A stretch of 30,661 nt of DNA from JBGOUV01 sp041477815 (GCA_041477815.1 JBGOUV010000024.1:1-30661); one strand, 5' to 3'. Shown: positions 1 to 7,587, numbered from the stretch's first letter. Translations and numbers: made by a program. The notes: generated by a model not told the origin, from the sequence alone.

Positions 1-1
1 C

Positions 2-250
2 TACTTCTACGGCGTCGAGTACTCGGGCCGCGACCTGCGCCTCGCCCTGGTGGAAGCCTCCGCCGGCAAGATCGGCTCGCCGGTCGACCAGTTCCTGCTC
101 TATTGCTTCCACTACGACCCCCAGACCGGCAAGTACGGGCCCATGATCCTGAACATCGTAAGGGCGGCGGGCCTGGCCACGCTGCTCACCCTGGGTACGT
201 TCCTATTCGTCATGTTCCGACGCGAAAGACAACCAGCGCATGTGGACTGA
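2..250 (+). CDS. SCO1/SenC-family copper chaperone, C-terminal part (cut by window start)
   Basis: Only the last 82 codons are present; the reading frame is open from base 2. The visible part ends the family's globular domain ('RDLRLALVEASAGKIG', then 'DQFLLYCFHYDPQTGKYG') and continues into one membrane segment (about 'ILNIVRAAGLATLLTLGTFL') and a basic tail. SCO1 proteins with this C-terminal anchor are known in acidobacterial oxidase clusters; they deliver copper to the CuA site of subunit II. The copper-binding CxxxC motif lies outside the window and cannot be checked. The gene overlaps coxB by 11 bases, so the two are probably translated together. The family call rests on the tail and the context. 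Confidence 0.8.
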   Translation, partial: YFYGVEYSGRDLRLALVEASAGKIGSPVDQFLLYCFHYDPQTGKYGPMILNIVRAAGLATLLTLGTFLFVMFRRERQPAHVD

Positions 251-1175
251 TTTCCCACTCTTTCCCGAAAGAGCCTCCACCATCGCCGGCGGAGTCGACC
301 GCCTCTACTTCTTCCTGGTGGCGGTGGGCGCGCTGTTTTCGATCGCCATTTTCATCACCATCTTCGTGTTCGCCCTCCGCTACCGCCGCCGTCACGAGGA
401 CCAGGCGGCCGTGCCATTCCACGGCTCCACCACCCTCGAGATCGTCTGGTCGGTCATTCCCCTGCTCATCACCATGGTGATGTTCGGCTGGGGGGCGTCG
501 CTCTATTTCCAGAACTCGCGCGCGCCCGACGGAGCCATCGAGATCTACGTGGTGGCCAAGCAGTGGATGTGGAAGCTCCAGCACCCCGAGGGCGCCCGCG
601 AGATCAACGAGCTGCACGTGCCGGTGGGCCGGCCGGTACGTCTCATCATGACCTCCCAGGACGTCATCCACAGTTTCTACATCCCCGCCTTCCGCATCAA
701 GAATGACGTGCTCCCCAACCGCTTTACGACCGCCTGGTTCGAGGCCACCAAGACCGGACGCTATCACCTGTTCTGCGCCGAGTACTGCGGCACGCAGCAC
801 TCCGGCATGGGCGGCAGCGTGGTGGTGATGGAGCCGGCCGAGTACGAGCAGTGGCTCAGCGGCGGGCCGGTGGGCGAGTCGCTGGCGGTCGCCGGCGAAC
901 GCCTTTTTCGACGCCTGGGCTGTACCAACTGCCACAGCCCGGAGACCAAGGGACGCACCCGCGGGCCGCTGCTGGGGGGACTGTTCGGCAAGCCCGTGCC
1001 GCTTCTGGACGGCCGCATCGTCACCGCCGACGAGGCCTATCTGCGCGAGTCCATCTTGAACCCGCGCGCCAAGGTCGTCGCCGGCTACGCCCCCGAGATG
1101 CCCACTTTTCAGGGCCAGGTCACCGAGGAGAACCTGGTCGAGCTGATCGCCTACATCAAGTCGCTGAGGAGATGA
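240..1175 (+). CDS. coxB: Cytochrome c oxidase subunit II with fused cytochrome c domain (caa3 type)
   Basis: 311 residues. Two N-terminal membrane helices (about 21-46 and 68-90) anchor a periplasmic cupredoxin domain. The CuA ligands are all visible: H144 in 'DVIHSFYIP', then C179, C183, H187 and M190 in 'CAEYCGTQHSGM'. A cytochrome c domain follows with a heme site CTNCH (228-232) and a likely axial Met in 'PEMPTFQG' (M287). The subunit takes electrons from a soluble or fused cytochrome and passes them to heme a in subunit I. The fused heme domain makes this a caa3-type oxidase. The ATG start overlaps the SCO1 gene by 11 bases. There is no recognisable lipobox, so the first helix is probably an uncleaved anchor. 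Confidence 0.96.
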   Translation: MWTDFPLFPERASTIAGGVDRLYFFLVAVGALFSIAIFITIFVFALRYRRRHEDQAAVPFHGSTTLEIVWSVIPLLITMVMFGWGASLYFQNSRAPDGAIEIYVVAKQWMWKLQHPEGAREINELHVPVGRPVRLIMTSQDVIHSFYIPAFRIKNDVLPNRFTTAWFEATKTGRYHLFCAEYCGTQHSGMGGSVVVMEPAEYEQWLSGGPVGESLAVAGERLFRRLGCTNCHSPETKGRTRGPLLGGLFGKPVPLLDGRIVTADEAYLRESILNPRAKVVAGYAPEMPTFQGQVTEENLVELIAYIKSLRR

Positions 1176-1176
1176 C

Positions 1177-2799
1177 GTGGAAGCTTCCCTGGAACGACGC
1201 GAACACTATTTGAACGTCAGCTACGGGATCAAGTCCTGGCTGCTGACTACCGACCACAAGCGCATCGCCCTGCTCTACCTCGCGACCATTACTCTGTTCT
1301 TCTTCGTGGGCGGGGCGTTCGCGGTGCTGATGCGCCTGGAGCTGATCACCCCCAAAGGCGACCTGGTATCTGCTGAGACCTACAACAAGCTGTTCACCAT
1401 GCACGGCGTCATGATGATTTTCTTCTTCCTCAGTCCGTCCGTCCCCGCGACCCTCGGAAATTTTCTCGTTCCCATGATGATCGGCGCGCGCGACCTGGCT
1501 TTCCCCCGCATCAACCTGCTGAGCTGGTATGTCTTCATCTTTGGCGGAGTGCTCGGGCTGGGCGCAGCGGCCATGGGCGGCGTCGACACCGGCTGGACCT
1601 TCTATACGCCTTATTCCAGTACCTACTCGAACAGCGCAGTGGTCCTCACCGCCGTCGGCGCCTTCTTCGCCGGCTTCTCCTCCATCCTCACCGGCCTGAA
1701 CTTTATCGTCACCATCCACAAGATGCGCGCCCCCGGGCTGCAATGGTTCCGGCTGCCGCTGTTCATCTGGGCCCACTACGCCACCAGCCTCATCATGATC
1801 CTGGGCACTCCGGTGGTGGCCATCGCCATTGTGCTCGTGGCCCTCGAGCGCCTCTTCCGCATCGGAATCTTCGACCCCAATCTGGGCGGCGACCCGGTCC
1901 TGTTCCAGCACCTGTTCTGGTTCTACTCGCATCCGGCCGTATACATCATGATCCTGCCGGCCATGGGCGTAATCAGCGAGATCGTAGCCTGCTTCTCCCG
2001 CCGCCGCGTCTTTGGCTACCGCTTCGTGGCCTTCGCCTCGCTCTCCATCGCCGTCATCGGGTTCCTGGTGTGGGGCCACCACATGTTCGTGAGCGGCCAG
2101 TCCATCTACGCGGGAATGGTCTTCTCCTTCCTGAGCTTCCTGGTGGCGGTCCCCTCCGCGGTAAAGGTCTTCAACTGGATGGCTACTATGTACAAAGGCG
2201 CCATCTCCTACCACACGCCGATGCTCTACGCGTTCGGCTTCCTCGGCCTGTTCACCGTCGGCGGCCTGACCGGGCTCTTCTTGGCCACCCTCGCCGTCGA
2301 CGTCCACGTCCACGACACCTACTTCATCGTGGCCCACTTCCACTACATCATGGTGGGGGGTACGGTGATGGCCTACATGGGGGGCATCCACTTCTGGTGG
2401 CCCAAGATCACCGGCCGCCTCTATCCCGAAGCCTGGGGCCGCTTCTCCGCCCTGATCGTTTTCCTGGGATTCAACCTCACCTTCTTCCCGCAGTTTCTGC
2501 TCGGGTACCTGGGCATGCCCCGCCGCTACCACGCCTACCCCGAGGAGTTCCAAGTCCTGAACGTGATGTCCTCCGCCGGAGCTTCCATCCTCGGCATCGG
2601 CTACCTCATACCCATGATCTACCTGATCTGGTCCATGCGCTACGGCAAGCCCGCGGGCGACAACCCCTGGAGGGCCACCGGCCTGGAATGGCAAACTTCC
2701 TCCCCGCCCCCCACCGAGAACTTCGAGGAAACCCCGCTCGTCACCGCGCCTCCCTACGCCTACGCCAAAGAAGAGGAGGAGGCCACTGTTGTCCACTAG
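1177..2799 (+). CDS. coxA: Cytochrome c oxidase subunit I (A2-type heme-copper oxidase)
   Basis: 540 residues, about twelve membrane helices. GTG start, one base after the coxB stop, with a good ribosome site (gaggag) at the end of coxB. Ligands are in place: H76 (heme a) in 'TMHGVMM'; H252 and Y256 in 'YSHPAVY' (CuB ligand and the Tyr that cross-links to it); H301/H302 in 'WGHHMF' (CuB); H387 (heme a3) and H389 (heme a) in 'VAHFHY'. The D-channel glutamate of A1 oxidases (GHPEV) is absent and the YSHPxV motif of A2-type oxidases is present. This is the catalytic subunit that reduces oxygen to water and pumps protons in the cytoplasmic membrane. Confidence 0.97.
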   Translation: MEASLERREHYLNVSYGIKSWLLTTDHKRIALLYLATITLFFFVGGAFAVLMRLELITPKGDLVSAETYNKLFTMHGVMMIFFFLSPSVPATLGNFLVPMMIGARDLAFPRINLLSWYVFIFGGVLGLGAAAMGGVDTGWTFYTPYSSTYSNSAVVLTAVGAFFAGFSSILTGLNFIVTIHKMRAPGLQWFRLPLFIWAHYATSLIMILGTPVVAIAIVLVALERLFRIGIFDPNLGGDPVLFQHLFWFYSHPAVYIMILPAMGVISEIVACFSRRRVFGYRFVAFASLSIAVIGFLVWGHHMFVSGQSIYAGMVFSFLSFLVAVPSAVKVFNWMATMYKGAISYHTPMLYAFGFLGLFTVGGLTGLFLATLAVDVHVHDTYFIVAHFHYIMVGGTVMAYMGGIHFWWPKITGRLYPEAWGRFSALIVFLGFNLTFFPQFLLGYLGMPRRYHAYPEEFQVLNVMSSAGASILGIGYLIPMIYLIWSMRYGKPAGDNPWRATGLEWQTSSPPPTENFEETPLVTAPPYAYAKEEEEATVVH

Positions 2800-3445
2800 C
2801 ACCAATCCGGTCCTCCCGGCCCATCATTTCGACGACCTCCAGCAGCAGCACGAGGCCGCCCAACTGGGCATGTGGGTATTCCTCATTACTGAGATCATGT
2901 TCTTCGGCGGCCTCTTCGCCGCGTACACCGTATACCGGTCGAGCTACCACCAGGCCTTCGGCGCCGCCAGCCGCCACCTCGACATCACCCTGGGCACGTT
3001 CAACACGGTCGTGCTGATCGGCTCCAGTCTCACCATGGCCCTCGCCGTCCACGCCGCCCAACGGGGCCGCCGCCGCGCCATCATCGGCTTCCTGATCGCG
3101 ACCATCCTCCTCGGCGCGGTATTCCTGGGCGTCAAGGCCTTCGAATACACCCACAAATTCCACGAACACCTGGTCCCCGGACACGGCTTCCAGTTCCCCG
3201 ACGCCGCCCTGGCCCGCCCGGCCGAGCTCTACTTCGGACTCTACTTCGCCATGACCGGCATGCACGCCCTGCACATGATCATCGGTATCGGGATCCTGCT
3301 GGTGATGATCCGCCTGGCCGCCCGAGGCCGCTTTTCCGCCGAGCACTACTCCCCCATCGAAGTCACCGGCCTCTACTGGCACTTCGTCGACATCGTCTGG
3401 ATTTTCTTATTTCCGCTTCTCTATCTGATCGAGCGTCACCAATGA
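2789..3445 (+). CDS. coxC: Cytochrome c oxidase subunit III
   Basis: 218 residues with about five membrane helices, starting at TTG. The start is set by a strong ribosome site, aggagg at 2777-2782, six bases upstream and inside the end of coxA; the genes overlap by 11 bases. Family features are 'QLGMWVFLITEIMFFGGLF', including the conserved membrane Glu of helix III, and the closing 'HFVDIVWIFLFPLLYL'. Subunit III carries no redox metal and stabilises the proton-pumping activity of subunit I. The short five-helix form is usual for bacterial caa3 oxidases. Confidence 0.95.
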   Translation: MSTSTNPVLPAHHFDDLQQQHEAAQLGMWVFLITEIMFFGGLFAAYTVYRSSYHQAFGAASRHLDITLGTFNTVVLIGSSLTMALAVHAAQRGRRRAIIGFLIATILLGAVFLGVKAFEYTHKFHEHLVPGHGFQFPDAALARPAELYFGLYFAMTGMHALHMIIGIGILLVMIRLAARGRFSAEHYSPIEVTGLYWHFVDIVWIFLFPLLYLIERHQ

Positions 3446-3735
3446 ACCAGCCCGGCCACATCGTTCCCCTGCGCGTCTACTTCACCATCTTCGGCGCCCT
3501 GATGGTGTTCACCGCCCTCACCGTCTGGGTCGCCTATCACGACTTGGGCAATTTCAACATCGTGGCCGCCATGACCATCGCGGTGGCCAAAGCCACGCTG
3601 GTGGTGCTCTACTTCATGCACGTGAGGTATGCGAGCCGCCTGATCTGGGTAGTGGTAAGCGCCGGCCTGGTCTGGCTCGTCATCCTACTGTCGCTGACCA
3701 TGAGCGACTACCTGACGCGGTTTGCGGCGGTGTGA
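3442..3735 (+). CDS. coxD: Cytochrome c oxidase subunit IV (prokaryotic type)
   Basis: 97 residues and three membrane helices (about 11-31, 38-59, 66-88). The ATG overlaps the coxC stop (ATGA), so translation is probably coupled. The pattern 'VAKATLVVLYFMHVRY' in the middle is typical of the small bacterial subunit IV family found last in caa3 operons. It is a structural subunit with no redox centre. It closes the SCO1-coxBACD operon; the next gene is convergent. Confidence 0.9.
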   Translation: MNQPGHIVPLRVYFTIFGALMVFTALTVWVAYHDLGNFNIVAAMTIAVAKATLVVLYFMHVRYASRLIWVVVSAGLVWLVILLSLTMSDYLTRFAAV

Positions 3736-3748
3736 CCGGCCGCCCCAG

Positions 3749-3767
3749 GCCCGCCTTTGGTGCGGGC
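3749..3767. terminator. GC hairpin between convergent coxD and the amidase gene
   Basis: GCCCGC at 3749-3754 and GCGGGC at 3762-3767 form a perfect 6-bp stem with a 7-base loop, 13 bases after the coxD stop. There is no U-tract on either strand, so it is at best an atypical terminator or an RNA 3'-end stabiliser. The rest of the 138-base gap shows no recognisable gene. Confidence 0.3.
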
Positions 3768-3873
3768 GCGCAGCATCTCGATTTCGGACCGGATCATCGC
3801 CCGGAAGGTCTTGCAGGTGATGACTGTTGTGTTCCAGCTCCGCGACGCTCTGGACGCCGGAGACCAGTCAAGC

Positions 3874-5262
3874 CTACAGTGGCGGCCGGCGCTGGTTCCA
3901 GCCCGATACCTGCTCGAAGCAGTGGCCTATCAATAGAACGGTCGCCTCGTCGAAGGCGCGGCCGAAGATCTGAAGGCCGATGGGAAGGCCCCGGGAGTCC
4001 ACGCCGCAGGGGACCGATAGCGCCGGGACGCCGGCCATGTTGAGGGCGCGGACGAAGCGGGTGGCGGCCAGGCGTGCGTCCTCGGGCCGGCCGCCGATAT
4101 CCACCGTGGCGTCGCCGATCTTGGGGGCCGTGATGGGAGTGGCAGGGGTGACGATGACGTCCACCCCATCCAGCAGCTTGGCCAGATTCTCGACGAGCTG
4201 CCGGCGGCGACGCTGGGCGTCCAAGTAGTCGGTGGCCAGGACGAACTGGCCCTGGTCCAGCAAGGCGAGAACGTCGGGACCAATGTCGGCGCGGCGGGTC
4301 TTCAAGCGCTGGCGGTGGACGGCGGTGGCTTCCGGCAATAGAATCAGGCGGCTGAGGACGGTGAAGTCCTCGATGTCGGGGATCTCGACGTCGAGGATCT
4401 CGGCCCCGAGGCCGCGGAGTTTCTCGACGGCCGCCCGGACCGCCCGAGCCACGTCGGGCTCCACGCGGTCAAAGTAGTAGTTGGAGGGCAGCCCGATGCG
4501 GTAGCGGTTCAGCTTGGGCTCGGCGGGCAGGTCGATCTTGGGAGGAGGCTCGGAGGCGGAACTGTCGTCGCGGGGATCGGGGCCAGCCAGGGCGCCCAGG
4601 ATGGTGGCCGCGTCGGCGACGGAGTGGGCGAAGTGGCCCACGTGATCGAGCGTGTGGCCCAGCGGGAAGACGCCGTAACGGCTGATGCGTCCGAAGGTGG
4701 GCTTGAGTCCGACCACGCCGCAGAAGGAGGCCGGGATGCGCACCGAGCCCCCCGTGTCGGAGCCGAGGGAGAAGACGCACTGATCGGTGGCCAGGGCCGC
4801 GGTCGAGCCGCCGCTCGAGCCGCCAGGGATGCGGGTGGTGTCCCAGGGATTGCGCACCGGGCCGAAGTGAGGATTGTTATTGGTAATGCCGTAGGCGAAC
4901 TCGTGCAGCCCGGCCTTGCCCAGCAGGACGGCGCCGGCCTCGCGGAGACGGTCGATAACGGTGGCGTCGTGCGTGGGGACAAAGTCCTTCAAAATTTTCG
5001 AGCCGGCAGTGGTGGGGACGCCCTTGGTATAGAAGAGGTCCTTGGCGGCGTAGGGGATCCCGTGGAGGGGCCCGCGATAGTGCCCGGTGCGGATCTCGCG
5101 CTCGGCCTGGCGGGCTTGGGCCAGGGCCGCTTCTTCGAGAATGGTGATGTAAGCGTTGACGGTGGGCTGGTGACGCCGGATGCGCTCCAACGCCTGCTGG
5201 GTCAGCTCGACCGGAGAGATCTTACCGGCTTGGATCTGGGGCGCCAGTTCCTGGATGGTCAC
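3874..5262 (-). CDS. Amidase-signature family protein (AtzE/GatA-like amidohydrolase)
   Basis: 462 residues from the GTG at 5262, chosen because a GGTGGAG ribosome site precedes it and family homology begins there ('TIQELAPQIQAGKISPVELT'). An open frame extends 29 codons further upstream, but that stretch is Arg/Pro-rich and overlaps the small partner gene. The Ser-cisSer-Lys triad is visible: K74 in 'PYAAKDLF', cis-Ser149 in 'GGSSGGSTAA', nucleophile S173 in 'GSDTGGSVRIP'. Such enzymes hydrolyse amide bonds; the substrate cannot be read from sequence. It overlaps the upstream GatC/AtzG-like gene by 4 bases, pointing to a two-subunit enzyme like AtzE-AtzG rather than a housekeeping GatCAB, since no gatB is nearby. 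Confidence 0.93.
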   Translation of the reverse strand: MTIQELAPQIQAGKISPVELTQQALERIRRHQPTVNAYITILEEAALAQARQAEREIRTGHYRGPLHGIPYAAKDLFYTKGVPTTAGSKILKDFVPTHDATVIDRLREAGAVLLGKAGLHEFAYGITNNNPHFGPVRNPWDTTRIPGGSSGGSTAALATDQCVFSLGSDTGGSVRIPASFCGVVGLKPTFGRISRYGVFPLGHTLDHVGHFAHSVADAATILGALAGPDPRDDSSASEPPPKIDLPAEPKLNRYRIGLPSNYYFDRVEPDVARAVRAAVEKLRGLGAEILDVEIPDIEDFTVLSRLILLPEATAVHRQRLKTRRADIGPDVLALLDQGQFVLATDYLDAQRRRRQLVENLAKLLDGVDVIVTPATPITAPKIGDATVDIGGRPEDARLAATRFVRALNMAGVPALSVPCGVDSRGLPIGLQIFGRAFDEATVLLIGHCFEQVSGWNQRRPPL

Positions 5263-5432
5263 GGCTCCACCCCCAGGTCCGGCCGGAAGCGGATGGCGGG
5301 GTCGATGGTGCCGAGGTCCCGATCGAGCGCCTGGCGGGCGCCTTTCCACAGGGCGTCGAGGACGGGCGAGAGGGCGTCCAGTTGCGCTTCCGGTATGTTA
5401 AGGCCGAGGGCCTGGGAGATCGTCTTCCACAT
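5259..5432 (-). CDS. Small GatC/AtzG-like (DUF4089-type) partner of the amidase
   Basis: 57 residues, ATG at 5432, stop overlapping the amidase GTG (GTGA). The sequence starts 'MWKTISQALGLNIPEAQLD' and ends '...IDPAIRFRPDLGVEP'. Two amphipathic helical stretches followed by a 'PA-x-x-FRP' tail is the layout of AtzG-like/DUF4089 and GatC-type subunits, which wrap around amidase-family enzymes and stabilise them. Length, position directly before an amidase and coupled translation all agree. No in-frame ATG, GTG or TTG was seen in the roughly 30 bases upstream. There is no Shine-Dalgarno sequence; a TACAGT box lies 7 bases before the start. The family call comes from a short sequence and needs a profile search. 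Confidence 0.75.
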   Translation of the reverse strand: MWKTISQALGLNIPEAQLDALSPVLDALWKGARQALDRDLGTIDPAIRFRPDLGVEP

Positions 5433-5439
5433 GGGGAAT

Positions 5440-5445
5440 ACTGTA
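5440..5445 (-). promoter_or_regulatory. Possible -10 box of a leaderless promoter, small amidase partner gene
   Basis: On the minus strand TACAGT sits 7 bases before the ATG at 5432. With that spacing transcription would begin at or next to the start codon. It matches the same arrangement at six other genes in this window. Confidence 0.35.
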
Positions 5446-5450
5446 ACATG

Positions 5451-5474
5451 AGAAGCTGTTAGCTCTTAGCAACT
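5451..5474. repeat. Interspersed 'AGCTGTTAGCT' repeat, partial copy
   Basis: The 14 bases 'agaagctgttagct' at 5451-5464 recur exactly at 28604-28617, in a longer inverted element; here they are followed by 'cttagcaactc'. It lies between the divergent amidase pair and the gene at 5490. See the copies at 8088-8130 and 28600-28691. Confidence 0.5.
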
Positions 5475-5489
5475 CTACAGGAGGCAAGG

Positions 5490-5798
5490 ATGCGTGTTTT
5501 GGTGAAAGTGACGATACCGACCGAAGCCGGCAACAAGATGATCAAGAAGCCCGATTTCCCGGATCTCATGAAGGGGATTCTGGCTAGATTGAAGCCCGAG
5601 GCGGCCTACTACATGTCGCTCGGCGGGCAGCGTTGCGCCATGTTTTTCGCCAACATGGAGAGTTCCGTGCAGATCCCTGCCGTGGCCGAGCCCTTATGGC
5701 TGGCCATGGGGGCCGACGTCGAGATCGTACCGGTGATGAACCAGGACGAGTTCAACCAGGCCGGGCCGTCGATCGCAGAGGCGGCGCGAAAATACTAG
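5490..5798 (+). CDS. Small conserved protein, probably ferredoxin-like alpha/beta fold, function unknown
   Basis: 102 residues, preceded by a strong ribosome site (aggagg, 5479-5484). It has no signal peptide and should be cytoplasmic. The pattern is a beta strand ('MRVLVKVTIP'), a helix ('FPDLMKGILARL'), strands around 'AAYYMSLGGQRCAMFFAN', a helix ('IPAVAEPLWLAMG') and a last strand ('VEIVPVMNQDEF'). This resembles the dimeric alpha/beta-barrel proteins of about 100 residues common in soil bacteria. I recognise a family resemblance but no known activity and no catalytic residues. Neighbours give no clear functional link; it stands alone between a repeat and the yjbQ-like gene. Confidence 0.8.
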   Translation: MRVLVKVTIPTEAGNKMIKKPDFPDLMKGILARLKPEAAYYMSLGGQRCAMFFANMESSVQIPAVAEPLWLAMGADVEIVPVMNQDEFNQAGPSIAEAARKY

Positions 5799-5843
5799 AG
5801 GACAGGCCGGAGGCCAGGCGGAGGCCTGACATTACTGACGGCA

Positions 5844-5904
5844 CCGGGCCGCGACCGTAAAGGAGCCAACCTCGGGGAACCGCTCCCTTCTGGTCGCGGC
5901 ACGG
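5844..5904. repeat. REP-like palindrome ('CCGCGACCGTAAGGGAGC' family), inverted pair
   Basis: Left arm ccgcgaccgtaaaggagc (5849-5866) and right arm gctcccttctggtcgcgg (5882-5899) are inverted copies matching at 15 of 18 positions; similarity extends outward over 'caccg'. They are separated by 15 bases and would form a strong hairpin in the transcript. A single arm recurs at 10262-10289. It fills most of the 139-base gap before the yjbQ-like gene. Confidence 0.65.
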
Positions 5905-5925
5905 TGAGAACCTGGCTCTGGGCGC

Positions 5926-5931
5926 TAATAT
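5926..5931 (+). promoter_or_regulatory. Possible -10 box of a leaderless promoter, yjbQ-like gene
   Basis: TAATAT lies 6 bases before the ATG at 5938. The gene has no Shine-Dalgarno sequence. No convincing -35 box is seen. Confidence 0.4.
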
Positions 5932-5937
5932 CGGTGT

Positions 5938-6351
5938 ATGCGTTTCCACACCGAGTACCTGGCCTTCCAAACCAAGAAGCAGCGTGAGTACCTGAATATC
6001 ACCCCTCCGGTGGAGGCGGCGCTCGAGAACAGCGGCATCCAGGAGGGGATGATCCTGGTGTCGGCCATGCACATTACGGCCGGCGTGTGGGTGAATGACG
6101 CCGAGGACGGGTTGCTGGCCGACATAGACGAGTGGCTGGAGAAGCTGGCGCCGTTTCGGAAGGATTACCGGCATCACCGCACCGGGGAGACCAACGGCGA
6201 CGCGCACCTGAAGAGTCTGCTGGTGCATCACGAAGTGATCGTGCCGGTGACCAAGGGCAAGCTGGACTTCGGCCCGTGGCAGCAGATCTACTACGCCGAG
6301 TTCGACGGGCAGCGGCGGAAGCGGGTCATTATTAAGATCATGGGGGAATAG
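5938..6351 (+). CDS. YjbQ/UPF0047-family protein (secondary thiamine-phosphate synthase enzyme family)
   Basis: 137 residues, the usual family length. Family signatures are visible: 'VSAMHITAGVWVNDAEDGLL' at about 41-60, 'DYRHHRTGETNGDAHLKSLL' at about 76-95, and 'FGPWQQIYYAEFDG' near the C-terminus. YjbQ proteins are small cytoplasmic proteins; E. coli YjbQ was reported to have weak thiamine-phosphate synthase activity, but the true role is unsettled. No thiamine genes are nearby, so context does not support a thiamine role here. The ATG at 5938 matches the family N-terminus and is preceded by a TAATAT box rather than a ribosome site. Converges with the next gene, with only 7 bases between the stops. 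Confidence 0.92.
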   Translation: MRFHTEYLAFQTKKQREYLNITPPVEAALENSGIQEGMILVSAMHITAGVWVNDAEDGLLADIDEWLEKLAPFRKDYRHHRTGETNGDAHLKSLLVHHEVIVPVTKGKLDFGPWQQIYYAEFDGQRRKRVIIKIMGE

Positions 6352-6358
6352 AACTTGG

Positions 6359-7564
6359 CTACTTGCTAATAGCTATGTTGTAGCAGTATAAATTGTCCTG
6401 CTCGCGCAGATAGAGCCTGCCGTTGGCGATGACCGGAGGCGTCCAGGTGGGAAATTGGCCGCGGGGGATCTCGAAGCGGGATTTCTCGCGATAGGCCTGC
6501 GGCGTCGCTTCCACCAGGCCCACGACTCCGGTTTCACCGAGGCAGTAGAGATGGCCGTCGGCGTAGATGAGGCCGCCTTTGCCAACGCTGCGGTCGCGCC
6601 AGGCGACTTCGCCGGTGCGGAAGTTCATGGCCGTCAGGATGGCGCTGGAAAATCCGTAGAGATGGTCGCCCGCCAGCACCGCGGTGCTGTAGTGGTTCTT
6701 CATCTCGCGGTTGAAGTAGACCTCGGACGCCTTGACGGCGCCGCCCTGGGGGGTCAGCTTCAACAGAGCGCAGCCGGTGCCGTAATCGGACGAGACAAAG
6801 ACGTGTCCGTCGTGGAAGATGGGCGTGGCGATGTTGGCCGTCTGGTTGGAGACCTTGGGGTAGCGCCAGAGCAGTTCCCCGTTCTTCGCCGCCAAGCCGA
6901 CGGCCGCGTCGCCGGTGAAGGTGGCGATCTGGCGGACGCCGCCCAGGTCGAAAGCGATGGCCGAGGAGTACCCGGCTTCATCGCTCTGGGACTTCCAGAC
7001 CAGGTTGCCGGTGTTCTTGTCGAGGGCGACGATGGAGGCGCCCGAGCCGCCGGCCATGGCGATCACGCGGTCGCCGTCGACCAGCGGCGACTCGCTCATG
7101 CCCCAATGGATCACCCGGCTGCCGAACTTCTGGACGATGTTCACCGACCAGATAGTGCGTCCGGTAGCGGCCTCCAGACAGACCATGGTTCCGTCGGCGG
7201 AGAGGGCCCACAGGCGGTCGCCTTCCACCGTCGGGGTGCCGCGCGGGCCGTTGCCGCGACTCTCCCGATACGACCTGCCGGCCTGGGCTTCCCAGAGCTT
7301 CTTGCCGGTGGCGGTGTCGTAAGCGAGAATGAACTGCTCGTTGCCGCGCTGGCCCTGCGTGTAGAGACGCCCGACGACGACGGCCGAGGCGGAGTACCCT
7401 TCCCCGAGTCCGGTGGTCTTCCAGACCAGCTTGGGTCCGCCCGCCGGCCAGGACTTCAGCAGTCCGGTGTCCGGCGAGATGCCGTCCCGGCGCGGGCCCC
7501 GCCACTGCGGCCAGTCCGCCGCCGTCACCATCCCTAGAAGCAGCAGCAGGCCAACGCGCGTCAT
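6359..7564 (-). CDS. Secreted PQQ-binding-like beta-propeller protein
   Basis: 401 residues with a signal peptide (about 1-16, 'MTRVGLLLLLGMVTAA'). The mature protein opens with 'DWPQWRGPRRDGISPDTGLL', the standard start of this periplasmic family in Acidobacteria and Planctomycetes. Propeller blades are marked by repeated Trp-containing turns: 'TGKKLWEA', 'TGRTIWSV', 'TGNLVWKS', 'NGELLWRYP', 'TGEVAWRD'. The fold resembles PQQ dehydrogenases and BamB, but the catalytic calcium and Asp residues of true quinoprotein dehydrogenases are not evident, so enzymatic activity is not claimed. It is divergent from the DinB-family gene, only 23 bases away. Confidence 0.9.
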   Translation of the reverse strand: MTRVGLLLLLGMVTAADWPQWRGPRRDGISPDTGLLKSWPAGGPKLVWKTTGLGEGYSASAVVVGRLYTQGQRGNEQFILAYDTATGKKLWEAQAGRSYRESRGNGPRGTPTVEGDRLWALSADGTMVCLEAATGRTIWSVNIVQKFGSRVIHWGMSESPLVDGDRVIAMAGGSGASIVALDKNTGNLVWKSQSDEAGYSSAIAFDLGGVRQIATFTGDAAVGLAAKNGELLWRYPKVSNQTANIATPIFHDGHVFVSSDYGTGCALLKLTPQGGAVKASEVYFNREMKNHYSTAVLAGDHLYGFSSAILTAMNFRTGEVAWRDRSVGKGGLIYADGHLYCLGETGVVGLVEATPQAYREKSRFEIPRGQFPTWTPPVIANGRLYLREQDNLYCYNIAISK

Positions 7565-7575
7565 GACTACATTGT

Positions 7576-7581
7576 TACCAT
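7576..7581 (+). promoter_or_regulatory. Possible -10 box of a leaderless promoter, DinB-family gene
   Basis: TACCAT lies 6 bases before the ATG at 7588, within the 23-base divergent gap 7565-7587. The gap is too short for two full leadered promoters. Confidence 0.35.
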
Positions 7582-7587
7582 AGTCCC

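Noticed and set aside
1156..2805. Long open frame (549 codons) on the strand opposite coxA
   Set aside because: Its composition is Gly/Asp/Glu/His-rich without any domain, which is what the complement of a GC-rich membrane-protein gene gives; coxA has all its ligand residues.
3760..3936. Plus-strand 58-codon frame from a GTG after coxD
   Set aside because: It overlaps the conserved C-terminus of the amidase, has no ribosome site and no recognised similarity.
5938..6351. Direct assignment to thiamine biosynthesis
   Set aside because: Family label comes from weak activity of E. coli YjbQ; no thiamine genes or riboswitch are present here.
6455..7537. Open frame of 360 codons opposite the propeller gene
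   Set aside because: Low-complexity Ala/Gly/Asp/Val composition and no motif; the opposite strand has a signal peptide and clear propeller repeats.
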